From positions 1-62,318 of the forward strand of contig CAZUEH010000007.1 of assembly GCA_964619315.1 (NCBI GenBank): 62,318 nt of DNA, read 5' to 3'. The DNA comes from Fimisoma sp964619315 (GTDB taxonomy: Bacteria; Bacillota; Clostridia; Peptostreptococcales; Anaerovoracaceae). The translations under genes were made by a program, and so were the position numbers. The stretch's first letter is position 1. Every line of letters starts with the position of its first letter. The notes under the pieces are model-generated. The model searched no databases, had not been told where the DNA came from, and saw only the letters and a program-made list of their open reading frames with translations. Below are positions 26,224 to 33,988 of this stretch, piece after piece.

Positions 26224-26753
26224 TAATAAATGTCACATAAATTTACTTCCCGTTTTAGTTGCATGACAATGTTTTTAATTTTAGAAGGACTAAGGTTTTC
26301 TTTATCAAAGAATTCCTTTAGCATATCCAGATACATACTACCATTTTCAGTGGCTACCCCTTTGAGATCCTTTAAGAAAAGTTTCATTTTTTTACCAACT
26401 CCAGTTTTATTTTTATCTGGTATATATGTAAATTTTACTTTCTCGAAGTTTTCTTTTGCATAAACGGTGTCAAGGGTTAACAAGTATTCTTCTGGAAAGA
26501 TAAGATATTGGTTACATTCCTCTATTGCGCTAGCAATCTTATCTACCACAGTAAGGACATCTCCTGCAGTTAATTTGTTAAACTCTGACAATCTTTTATA
26601 CCTGGAAGTTGAGTAAAATCCTGTTATGCTCTCTTTGTTCTTAACTATACTTATAGGAAATATTCCCTCACACCTGCCTTGTAGCAGTACTTCTAACTTC
26701 TCCCCATATCCTAGATTTTCTTCTTTAAACTTTACTAAAACCTTGTCATACAT
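26223..26753 (-). CDS. DUF6382-like protein at the end of the tad operon
   Basis: A 176-residue protein without signal peptide or membrane segment. It resembles the DUF6382 domain that in Clostridia often sits N-terminal to an FHA domain and beside tad genes; no FHA part is present here, and family placement is from memory. Visible features are an EECNQYLIFPEEYLLTLDTVYA core and a lysine-rich C-terminal helical half (FTYIPDKNKTGVGKKMKLFLKDL). GGAGGT seven bases before the ATG at 26753 fixes the start; a 17-codon longer frame has no ribosome site and lies inside the upstream gene. It overlaps that gene's stop by eight bases, so it belongs to the pilus operon. Confidence 0.7.
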   Translation of the reverse strand: MYDKVLVKFKEENLGYGEKLEVLLQGRCEGIFPISIVKNKESITGFYSTSRYKRLSEFNKLTAGDVLTVVDKIASAIEECNQYLIFPEEYLLTLDTVYAKENFEKVKFTYIPDKNKTGVGKKMKLFLKDLKGVATENGSMYLDMLKEFFDKENLSPSKIKNIVMQLKREVNLCDIY

Positions 26754-27393
26754 TTGCAGCACCTCCACATTTCTTGCAGGCTGTATACCCTTTTCGCAGG
26801 GCATCTTCCTTTTGCATCTCTATTTTGCGGTCACCATCTTCCTTACTCTGCTTTACATAAATACAATTTTTTGTATGATATCTCTCACCATATTTAGGGT
26901 ATACCTTAACTTTATAAGACGCTCCTGTTCCACAAAATTCATCAAGAGAAAGTGGCGTTCCTTCTTGAATAGTTCCTGTGAATCCCCTAGTTAAAAGCCT
27001 TTCTCCAAAATGTATTTGGCCACCTATTCCAATCGGATTTGTTACATTAAACTCTCCTTCGGCATCTACTGCAATTAAGTCAGTCATTTGGTTTTGATTA
27101 TATAAATATTTAAATCTTGTTATCTCAAAGCTAGTTAGATTTGCTTTAGAAATTTTTTCTTCCATATCATTGCAAAGGGAAACAGAATTATTAAATTTAT
27201 AAGCTCCAAGATCTATTTTTAAAACCTCCTGTGCAGTAGTAAAGCAAATATCCTCACACACTTCTATGACTTTTATTGTTAATGCAAGGGCACAGATTGA
27301 TAAAATCAATATAGGTAATAACAGTGCTCCTTCTACTATATAACTACCCCTTTTATTTACTTTTTTACAGTTAGTATTTTTCTTCAAATTCAT
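26746..27393 (-). CDS. TadE-like pseudopilin with C-terminal Cys/His finger
   Basis: A 215-residue Tad-locus protein. The N-terminus (KKVNKRGSYIVEGALLLPILILSICALALTIKV, in about 10-42) has the TadE pattern: basic residues, glycine, a Glu at position +5 of the helix and one membrane segment. An extracytoplasmic beta-rich part follows. The tail has YHTKNCIYV (near 171-179) and CKKCGG (near 208-213), a H-x3-C...C-x2-C arrangement like the small zinc fingers in Ada N-terminal-type domains. It overlaps its neighbours on both sides (23 bases with the DUF5702 gene). Its role as minor pilin or tip protein is inference. Confidence 0.78.
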   Translation of the reverse strand: MNLKKNTNCKKVNKRGSYIVEGALLLPILILSICALALTIKVIEVCEDICFTTAQEVLKIDLGAYKFNNSVSLCNDMEEKISKANLTSFEITRFKYLYNQNQMTDLIAVDAEGEFNVTNPIGIGGQIHFGERLLTRGFTGTIQEGTPLSLDEFCGTGASYKVKVYPKYGERYHTKNCIYVKQSKEDGDRKIEMQKEDALRKGYTACKKCGGAANV

Positions 27394-28624
27394 GTCTTCT
27401 TCCGTTTACCGTAACTTGATAGTTCAAACCTATATTGTAATCACTTAATAAAAACGAGTCACTATACAAATACTTCATATTGATCTGTATCAAATCCATT
27501 ATCCTAAGAAGTTTAGTTTCCTCAGAAATTCCACACAGAAGTATTCCCAAATACTTAGAATATTCTTGCCCTTCTATAGTTTGTGGTGACACATAGTTTG
27601 TTTGTGCAGATTCTTCTTCCGATTGCTGGTTTAGCTTTGCTTCAGCTTCCTCAGTGCTAGAGCCGAAGACATTTTCAATAGACAGAGCCCAATTTGAATC
27701 GTTCTTTAGAAGTGGAACTGTCTTTTTATCATATAATATTTTCATATCGTTCTCTGCCTCTGCATATGCCCACATTTCCAGAATAACTGCTTGGGTTAAT
27801 ACAGCTGCTGGCCCTGGAGTAATTGCTGTTGCTAATGTCAATGCTCCTTCGCGTTTTTCAGTGCAAGTGTACAAGTAGTATAAATTCAATGAATTTCGTA
27901 AAAGCTTTAATTTTGACCGGGTTTCCTTTTTAGCTCTAAGGTCACTTAATTCGCCACTTATTATATATTCAACTTCGCAATTAAAATAAGTGTCTTTTAG
28001 ATCCCTTTTATCCACACAGTCTTTAAAAAAGGTTAATATATATTTATCTGCAGCAATATTACCTATCATCTCGTTTATACCTATCCCTGCTTTTATTTTA
28101 TTTATCACTCCCGAAAAATACGTTTTTTCAGTCTTTCCGTAAGAAGGAAGCCCCTGAATAATCCAATTGTTACTTATGTACCTATCTTCATAATCCTCAA
28201 TCTTGTTTTTATCTTCCTCTACTTTTGGTTTGAAGCCAGATTTTACGATTTTCTCAATCTCGCTTTTTAGATTTTCTGTTTTTATAAGGGTGTAGTCTTC
28301 AAGTTGACAATCCACGTCTTTATAATTCACATAATCTTTTTCTGCGAAAGAATAATCAATATACATTTTTAACTTTTTCTCTATAGATGCTTCATCCCCC
28401 TGAAAGCCTAATATCCCATATCTCTCCTTAAGATACACATCATACTCACTTAGTAGGCTTTTGCCCCAAAGCCTCCCAAAACAATCAGTAACGCTTCCTA
28501 TCGCCACATTACTTGATGCACTTATTGCGGCTGCGAGCATTATCAGCATGGCAGTAAAGGCCATTACTGCAAATATAGCAAAGGAGCCTTTTTTATTACT
28601 AAATCCAGTCAATAAATCTTTCAT
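27371..28624 (-). CDS. TadG-like / DUF5702 exported protein
   Basis: A 417-residue protein starting with a TadG-like segment: NKKGSFAIFAVMAFTAMLIMLAAAISASSNVAIG (about 10-43), a single membrane anchor after a basic GSFAIF motif. The rest is extracytoplasmic, charged and helical, and matches what I know as DUF5702, common in clostridial Tad loci. LSEYDVYLKERYGILGF just after the anchor is typical. There are no Walker or catalytic motifs. Its start overlaps the end of the TadE-like gene by 26 bases. Confidence 0.78.
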   Translation of the reverse strand: MKDLLTGFSNKKGSFAIFAVMAFTAMLIMLAAAISASSNVAIGSVTDCFGRLWGKSLLSEYDVYLKERYGILGFQGDEASIEKKLKMYIDYSFAEKDYVNYKDVDCQLEDYTLIKTENLKSEIEKIVKSGFKPKVEEDKNKIEDYEDRYISNNWIIQGLPSYGKTEKTYFSGVINKIKAGIGINEMIGNIAADKYILTFFKDCVDKRDLKDTYFNCEVEYIISGELSDLRAKKETRSKLKLLRNSLNLYYLYTCTEKREGALTLATAITPGPAAVLTQAVILEMWAYAEAENDMKILYDKKTVPLLKNDSNWALSIENVFGSSTEEAEAKLNQQSEEESAQTNYVSPQTIEGQEYSKYLGILLCGISEETKLLRIMDLIQINMKYLYSDSFLLSDYNIGLNYQVTVNGRRHEFEEKY

Positions 28625-28856
28625 AGTTTCTAATCAATTCTATCTCTTTTGTGCACTCCCATTTGCAAACTTCTTCTTTGTGATTCTCTGTCTGCTTAAC
28701 AAGATGTCCGTAAAAAGTCATAATTATGCCCATCAACGCAATCATTATAAAGCATGCTAGCGGCATAAGCATTGACGCCTCTATATACAAACTACCTCTT
28801 TTATTGAATACTTGCTTATTAAAACTTGCTTTCACTAAGGCTTCCGAATGTGTCAT
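28599..28856 (-). CDS. TadE-like pseudopilin
   Basis: An 85-residue protein with the pilin-like pattern NKRGSLYIEASMLMPLACFIMIALMGIIMTFYG (about 17-49): basic and glycine residues, Glu at +5, then one membrane helix. A short charged tail follows. The ATG at 28856 overlaps the Flp pilin end by 38 bases. A GTG seven codons later (28835) with GGAAG before it is an alternative start that would give 78 residues. TadE-type minor pseudopilins are thought to be processed by the prepilin peptidase and aid Flp pilus assembly. Confidence 0.8.
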   Translation of the reverse strand: MTHSEALVKASFNKQVFNKRGSLYIEASMLMPLACFIMIALMGIIMTFYGHLVKQTENHKEEVCKWECTKEIELIRNYERFIDWI

Positions 28857-28986
28857 TTACAAACCCTGTTATTTCCGACTTGAAAATCAAGCCAATTGTT
28901 ACCGCTATTGCCACCAAAATTGCCACCTGAACCATTTCCATCCCCCTCTTGTTCTTAAGTGACTTCAAAATCCCCTTATTCTTCAT
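28819..28986 (-). CDS. flp: Flp-type major pilin
   Basis: A 55-residue gene too short for routine ORF cut-offs, with a strong GGAGGT five bases before its ATG. The peptide has a lysine-rich leader (MKNKGILKSLKNKR), then G-MEMVQVAILVAIAVTIGLIF, and a short hydrophilic tail ending FGSLSESKF. This is the type IVb Flp pilin layout: prepilin cleavage expected after the glycine at 15, with Glu17 in the conserved glutamate zone of the hydrophobic helix. It sits between tadC and the TadE-like gene, where the main pilin is expected in Gram-positive loci. Confidence 0.85.
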   Translation of the reverse strand: MKNKGILKSLKNKRGMEMVQVAILVAIAVTIGLIFKSEITGFVNDTFGSLSESKF

Positions 28987-28999
28987 TTGTAACCTCCTT

Positions 29000-29503
29000 T
29001 TAATTTATATACATCTGCAACATTGCAGGTGCTGCCGTAATAAGTATTAGCGCCATGAGTATTAGCCCAAGCGGAAAGCTCATTTTGCTTTCAGAAAGCC
29101 TTATTTTTTCAAGTGCAATACGCTTTCGCTCAGCCCACAATTCCTCGCCCTCATCTGCTAATTTGTCCCAAAGATCCAACCCTCTTTGTTCTCCATCTGT
29201 TAAAATTCTTGTCACTCTGGAAAACTCCTTTACTTTGCTCTCTCTACCTAGTCTGCAAAAACCTTTAAGCAAATTTTCTCCAGTTTCCTGAGAATCTTCG
29301 TATATTCTAATGTATTCCATGGTAAAGTTATTGCTTCTTTCCTTAGGGATGTTTCTATAATTTATTGCTATTTTTATCAATGCCTCCTGAAGAACCATTC
29401 CACTACTGAGTAATAGTAGTAACTGGTTTATGAATGATGGCAAAGCTGTCAAAATCTCTTCTCTTCTTTTTTCTTCATACTTTCTTTCTTTATATTTCAA
29501 CAT
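29000..29503 (-). CDS. tadC: TadC, inner-membrane platform protein of the Tad pilus
   Basis: A 167-residue protein of the type II secretion F (GspF/TadC) family. It shows LLLLSSGMVLQEAL near the N-terminus, the GENLLKGFCRLGRESKVKEFSRVTRILTDGEQRG core, and a C-terminal membrane segment (FPLGLILMALILITAAPAMLQM). AAAGGA precedes the ATG. It overlaps tadB by 14 bases. It is shorter than proteobacterial TadC but normal for Firmicutes. Confidence 0.85.
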   Translation of the reverse strand: MLKYKERKYEEKRREEILTALPSFINQLLLLLSSGMVLQEALIKIAINYRNIPKERSNNFTMEYIRIYEDSQETGENLLKGFCRLGRESKVKEFSRVTRILTDGEQRGLDLWDKLADEGEELWAERKRIALEKIRLSESKMSFPLGLILMALILITAAPAMLQMYIN

Positions 29504-30254
29504 TGTTCATCCTTTCTATTGACATGACTCCGATAATTATCAACACAAGTGATATGGTTGAAACAACCCTCCCTGGTCCAGTCATAGTCAATGGCTCTAA
29601 ATAAGATGGTGATAAAATTTTTATGAACAAAATTAGTACAAAAGGTGCTAATGCGACAAGTCTTCCTTCGAATTTTTTCTGGCTCATTATAGTCTTCAAT
29701 TCTTTTTCTAATGTAATTTTATCGCCTATTATGTCAGCACCTTTGTTTATTGCCTTTGCAAAATCACCACCTGTGGTCTTGCAAGTTTCACATATCATAA
29801 CTAAATCCTCTGCATCTTCTAAACCTGTTCTATAAGCAAAATCTCTTAGCTCTTCTATTGCTGGTATATTGCTTTCCTTGATTTTTTTAGACATGCTCTT
29901 TAGTTCTTTGATTATATAGTCATTATCATCGTAAGTGCCTTGCCAAAACTCTATTGATTCTTCCATTGCTTGAGCTATACTTCTTCCGCTAGAAATCGAA
30001 GATGCTAAAGAATACATAAAGTCTTTGAATTGTGATAGTAATTTTGTCTTTCTTTTTTCTAAAAGAGTTAGCTTATATGATGTTTCCATCAAGAAAAGAA
30101 GGATTCCCACAATTATACCGATCCCAAAGTTGTCGTAAAAAAGCCACCCTACAATCACGCCAAAACCTATACATGCTGCTCTAAATACAGTTTTTTCATA
30201 TGGGGATAATTCCATTACTTTGTAATTCATATATGAGTTCTTTATCTCCTCCAT
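29490..30254 (-). CDS. tadB: TadB, inner-membrane platform protein of the Tad pilus
   Basis: A 254-residue GspF-family membrane protein with two hydrophobic segments near the N-terminus (about 24-55), the domain core DFMYSLASSISSGRSIAQAMEES and GLEDAEDLVMICETCKTTGGDFAKAI, and two C-terminal segments. Together with TadC it forms the platform on which the TadA ATPase acts. The start is uncertain: the ATG at 30254 has no good ribosome site, and ATGs at 30230 and 30218 are possible. The frame overlaps tadA by 59 bases as drawn. Confidence 0.87.
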   Translation of the reverse strand: MEEIKNSYMNYKVMELSPYEKTVFRAACIGFGVIVGWLFYDNFGIGIIVGILLFLMETSYKLTLLEKRKTKLLSQFKDFMYSLASSISSGRSIAQAMEESIEFWQGTYDDNDYIIKELKSMSKKIKESNIPAIEELRDFAYRTGLEDAEDLVMICETCKTTGGDFAKAINKGADIIGDKITLEKELKTIMSQKKFEGRLVALAPFVLILFIKILSPSYLEPLTMTGPGRVVSTISLVLIIIGVMSIERMNNVEI

Positions 30255-31458
30255 TAAGTTTAGATATATTTTTTATATGATTGCCAGTTGGTGCCAAGAC
30301 ACCATCGGCAGATATTGCCATAAGCTTATTTATGTTGAATTTACCATTTTCATAACCTACCAATTCTGAAATCTCCGTTATCTTTCGACCGTCAGGTAAC
30401 TTTTCGATATGTATCATCATGTCAATTGCCTCCGCAATCTGAGATCTAGTTGCTTCTATATCAAGAGGCATCGCCATTAAATACATGGTTTCCAGCCTTT
30501 TTAGCATTCCTTCCACGGAGTTGCCATGACCAGTGCTTAGGCTCCCAGCATGACCTGTGTTCATGGCTTGAATCATGTCTAAGACTTCTTCTCCTCGCAC
30601 CTCGCCTACTATTATTCTATCTGGTCGCATCCTCAAGCTACTCTTAATTAAACGTGCCATAGTTACCTGCCCTTTGCTATGTATGTTCCCATATCGACAT
30701 TCCAACTGAACTAGGTTTTCTATATAGTTTAGCTTTAGCTCAGTAGAATCTTCTATTACAATAACTCTCTCTTTAGTGCCAATGAACTGGCCTAAGGCAT
30801 TGAGCAGCGTTGTTTTGCCTGATGATGTTCCTCCGCTAACAAATAGGTTGTATTTGCTTTTCACTAATAGCTTGAGCAAATCAGCTGCTATTTTGTTTAG
30901 CGTAGAATTGTCAATTAGGTCTTCCATCTTCATATAATTGTCAGAGAATTTTCTTATTGTGAGAGTCGGACCTTTTACTGCTATATTCTTATATACTCCA
31001 TTTACTCTAGAGCCGTCTTGTAGTCGTGCATCCACTATCGGATTTAATTCGTTTATCTCTCTGTGTACCTGTGAGGCTATGTTTTGCATCACTTCCTCAA
31101 GTTCCCTCTCTGAGTCAAAGGACAACTCCCACTTTTCTATTACTCCATTTTTTTCAAAGAATATTTCTTCATGTCCATTGACCATTATTTCGCTAACTTC
31201 ATCATCCTCAATTAGCGGTGTAAGTATGCTCAGCTTGCTTCTGGTTTTGAAGAAAATCTTTTTAATCAAATTGTGCAATTCCTTTATTGTTAGGGTTGCT
31301 GATTCTGGTTCCTTGAATACGCTAGTCACAATTATATCCATAGCTATATCATCATCCATTTGCTCTCTTTGAGATATTTCATTTCTTATAGCTTCTATCA
31401 GATTTTTTATGTTTATATTGTTTTCCACATTTTCTCTTTTTATGTAATTATTTTCCAT
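30196..31458 (-). CDS. tadA: TadA/CpaF, pilus assembly ATPase
   Basis: Hexameric type II/IV secretion ATPase that drives Flp pilus assembly. The roughly 420-residue protein has the N-terminal domain with EIMVNGHEEIF, Walker A GGTSSGKTTLLNAL, the Asp box VIEDSTELKL, and the His/Walker B region RPDRIIVGEVRGEE...NTGHAGSLSTGHGNS. I start it at the ATG at 31458; a GTG at 31485 is in frame but lies within the loop-proximal part of a stable hairpin. It follows the tadZ gene. Confidence 0.93.
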   Translation of the reverse strand: MENNYIKRENVENNINIKNLIEAIRNEISQREQMDDDIAMDIIVTSVFKEPESATLTIKELHNLIKKIFFKTRSKLSILTPLIEDDEVSEIMVNGHEEIFFEKNGVIEKWELSFDSERELEEVMQNIASQVHREINELNPIVDARLQDGSRVNGVYKNIAVKGPTLTIRKFSDNYMKMEDLIDNSTLNKIAADLLKLLVKSKYNLFVSGGTSSGKTTLLNALGQFIGTKERVIVIEDSTELKLNYIENLVQLECRYGNIHSKGQVTMARLIKSSLRMRPDRIIVGEVRGEEVLDMIQAMNTGHAGSLSTGHGNSVEGMLKRLETMYLMAMPLDIEATRSQIAEAIDMMIHIEKLPDGRKITEISELVGYENGKFNINKLMAISADGVLAPTGNHIKNISKLNGGDKELIYELQSNGIIPI

Positions 31459-31472
31459 TTCATCTATATAAT

Positions 31473-31503
31473 AAAACAGCTGCACACTCGTTGCAACTGT
31501 TTT
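31473..31503 (-). terminator. stem-loop with U-rich tail between tadZ and tadA (possible attenuator)
   Basis: On the minus strand AAAACAGTTGCA pairs with TGCAGCTGTTTT (one U-G pair, 7-base loop ACGAGTG), followed by ATTATATAG. It lies 36 bases past the tadZ stop and ends 14 bases before the tadA ATG, so it could attenuate expression of the rest of the operon or stabilise the tadZ message. Confidence 0.5.
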
Positions 31504-31538
31504 TAATCGACAAATATCGACATTTATGTCGAATACTC

Positions 31539-32507
31539 TTATTCTTTTTCAGCTATATCTTTTAGGATTTTAGATGCTGCCTCGCTAAACTTGCCTACTA
31601 ATGATATTTCTATATTGTCTTTTTCCAGATTAAAGCTATCTGTATCAGCTGGTATATGATATTTTTTTGCATCGCTGTCATGTTGAGTGCTAAAATTAAT
31701 TACTTCAAAATCGGCGTCTCCTTCCGTTAGCAGCGCCAACATATTGTCTTTTCGAATTATTCTTATCCGTATGTCTTCTACAATCCTTTGAAGAACACCT
31801 TTGCCTGAGTCAATTATAATATGAGTAAATTTTTTGCTATCTCTTATTCCCTTTAGTATTATTTGCAGGTTGCAATCCCAAAGGAAGCTGTTTTGATCCG
31901 CTTCTGCGCAAAAATACTTAACTCCCCATTCGTCAACGCATAAGTAGTTTTCTATCTCAACTCTTTCGTTTGTATAAAAAGTTTCATAAATAAATTGCCG
32001 TTTTGGGAAGCGATCTGCGGCAAAATACTTTCCATAAAGAAAATAGTCATCTTTCTTAGTGAGGTTTAAGTACAGCACATTGTTGTCTTCTTCAGTTGCT
32101 AATAGTCTAGCCATTGTCAGCGCTAACGATGTAGCTCCTGATCCCCCTTCGTATGACACGATATTTATTGTCGTTAGGTTTCGATCTTCGTTTGGGTCAA
32201 ATAAATCTCCTGTATTATGATAATGAATCAAGGTTGCCATACGTAGTATTTCTTTCACCGGTGCTTTTTTTGTTACGCTTTTCATCTCGTACGTTTCTTC
32301 GTCAGTTAAGGTCAAAATTTGAGGGTGTGGTGGCATTTCTATATCAGTAATCAATATTCTTTTTTCTGTTTCTAATTCCTCAATTACATCTTCCATTGAA
32401 TACAGAATTAATGCTTCTACTCCTTTAGATTCTACACATAACCCTTTTGCTAAGGCCTCTGCATATTTTGAGTTTTTTGTAAAAATGGCGATTTCAAACT
32501 TATTCAT
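31539..32507 (-). CDS. tadZ: TadZ/CpaE-like ParA-family protein with atypical Walker A
   Basis: A 322-residue first gene of the tad operon. An N-terminal receiver-like part (1-about 110) precedes a MinD/ParA-like domain starting NIVSYEGGSGATSLALTMARLL. The deviant Walker A normally reads KGGxGKT; here it is EGGSGATS, lacking both lysines, so ATP hydrolysis is probably lost or altered. TadZ proteins are known for such atypical P-loops and help place the pilus apparatus at the pole. The rest (CVDEWGVKYF, HIIIDSGKGV) fits a ParA-like fold. A promoter lies just upstream. Confidence 0.8.
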   Translation of the reverse strand: MNKFEIAIFTKNSKYAEALAKGLCVESKGVEALILYSMEDVIEELETEKRILITDIEMPPHPQILTLTDEETYEMKSVTKKAPVKEILRMATLIHYHNTGDLFDPNEDRNLTTINIVSYEGGSGATSLALTMARLLATEEDNNVLYLNLTKKDDYFLYGKYFAADRFPKRQFIYETFYTNERVEIENYLCVDEWGVKYFCAEADQNSFLWDCNLQIILKGIRDSKKFTHIIIDSGKGVLQRIVEDIRIRIIRKDNMLALLTEGDADFEVINFSTQHDSDAKKYHIPADTDSFNLEKDNIEISLVGKFSEAASKILKDIAEKE

Positions 32508-32539
32508 AAGTTACCTTTCCCTGTTCCCTTTGCTCCTAA

Positions 32540-32568
32540 AGAATACTTCATATGGTAAATACTGTCAA
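32540..32568 (-). promoter_or_regulatory. predicted sigma-A promoter for the tad operon
   Basis: On the minus strand TTGACA (32568-32563) and TATTCT (32545-32540) have a 17-base spacer, about 33 bases before the tadZ ATG. An AAAGG ribosome site follows. It should drive all nine tad genes. Confidence 0.7.
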
Positions 32569-32590
32569 TTTACTTTTGTTGTTTTACCCA

Positions 32591-32618
32591 TAAAAAACAG
32601 ACAGCTAAAAAGCTGTCT
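32591..32618 (-). terminator. rho-independent terminator after the methyltransferase gene
   Basis: On the minus strand AGACAGCT (32618-32611) pairs with AGCTGTCT (32606-32599), loop TTTT, then GTTTTTTA. It is 14 bases past the stop codon. Confidence 0.85.
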
Positions 32619-32631
32619 ATTTAAAATGTTT

Positions 32632-33966
32632 CTATATTACTGTCATCGTATCATTCCCTAACACATCTATTGTCTTGATGCATATGTTGGTTTGACTATC
32701 TCTTGGCATTAGTTTCTCACAAACTGTCTCTGTATCTGTATTCTCTCTTGAGAACATAGCTTCTGGTCTGAAAACTTTGCCATCATAATTGAAGTCAACG
32801 CTCCAACATTCAATAAGTTGTAGTGGGTTGTTTTTCTGTATGTACTTGATGGTTTCTATGCCTTTGGCTTCTATACCTTTTGGCAACTTGCTTATAGCAT
32901 AGTCCTCTAAAACTATCTTGATAAGTTCCTTGTCAGAACCATCCAATGCTTCCCGACTAAATGAAAAGTTGGCTTTTGATTTTTCAACAGTGTCATTGCC
33001 CTCTTCCATCACTTCCATATGACAATCTTTTTCTCTCATACGGCTTAGAACTTTTGAAATGGCAAGATTGCTACCATCACAGCATATCCACTTTCGGCCC
33101 ATCTTTTCGGCAACTGCTGCCAATGTTCCGGATCCACAAAAGAAATCTGCACATAAATCGCCTTCTTCGGTGGCGGCTTCTATTATTCTAGCTAATAATG
33201 CCTCTGGCTTTTGAGTTGCGTAGCCAGTACGCTCTGATGAAGTTCTTCCCACCATGTCTACATTCCAAATGTCCTTCATAGTAACCATGGTGTACCAACC
33301 CATTTCATCTTTGTACTCTTTGACACCTTTGAATCTGTAAGGCTTAAATCCGCGATTGTAGGACTTTTCTTTGCCGGGAGCAAAATAATATTTCTTGGTT
33401 TTAGAATATACCAAAATAGTATCGTGTTTCCTTGCAAAGTGTCGCTTGCCAGAACCGCCTGATTTGTATTGCCATATTATTTCGTTTACAAAGTTTTCCT
33501 CTCCGAAAATTTCGTCTAAAAAAATCTTTGCATAATGAACAACATGCCAATCTAAGTGTATCCAAATAGTTCCATCATCTGCCAACAAGTCTTTCATGAG
33601 GTAGAGGCGATAGCAAAGCATTTTCAAATACTCTGTCATATCTCGCTGCCAAGTGTCATCATAGGCGAAGTACCTTATAGGGTCTAGCTTTTTGCCATCT
33701 TTGCTTTTTAAATGTACAACTGCATCATAAGTGGCCTTACTGAAAAAAGGAGGATCAATATATATGAGTTTTAATTTACCGTCCATTGCTTTATCTTTTG
33801 AAAGATATTTCATGAACCGTCCATTATCTCCGTGAGCCAACAAGTTAGGTGTATCATTCATGTCACCATTTATTTGTTCAGTAACTTGAAAATCACCTGC
33901 AATGCTTTGGTCGCATCTACATTTGCTCTCTTCTAATATTTCTACAAATCTGCCAATAAGGTTCAT
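32632..33966 (-). CDS. site-specific DNA-methyltransferase (adenine-specific type), apparently orphan
   Basis: A 444-residue beta-class methyltransferase of the N6-adenine/N4-cytosine family. The catalytic motif IV reads IDPPFF (about 70-75, a DPPF variant of DPPY) and comes first; the AdoMet-binding motif I is DFFCGSGTLAAVAEKMG in the second half. Between them are LADDGTIWIHLD and the target-recognition stretch ending RTGYATQKPEALL. No endonuclease gene lies beside it, so it may be a solitary epigenetic methylase or part of a split system. It follows an acyl-CoA ligase gene by 22 bases. Recognition sequence unknown. Confidence 0.87.
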   Translation of the reverse strand: MNLIGRFVEILEESKCRCDQSIAGDFQVTEQINGDMNDTPNLLAHGDNGRFMKYLSKDKAMDGKLKLIYIDPPFFSKATYDAVVHLKSKDGKKLDPIRYFAYDDTWQRDMTEYLKMLCYRLYLMKDLLADDGTIWIHLDWHVVHYAKIFLDEIFGEENFVNEIIWQYKSGGSGKRHFARKHDTILVYSKTKKYYFAPGKEKSYNRGFKPYRFKGVKEYKDEMGWYTMVTMKDIWNVDMVGRTSSERTGYATQKPEALLARIIEAATEEGDLCADFFCGSGTLAAVAEKMGRKWICCDGSNLAISKVLSRMREKDCHMEVMEEGNDTVEKSKANFSFSREALDGSDKELIKIVLEDYAISKLPKGIEAKGIETIKYIQKNNPLQLIECWSVDFNYDGKVFRPEAMFSRENTDTETVCEKLMPRDSQTNICIKTIDVLGNDTMTVI

Positions 33967-33988
33967 ATTTTTACCAGTTGTCCTTTAA

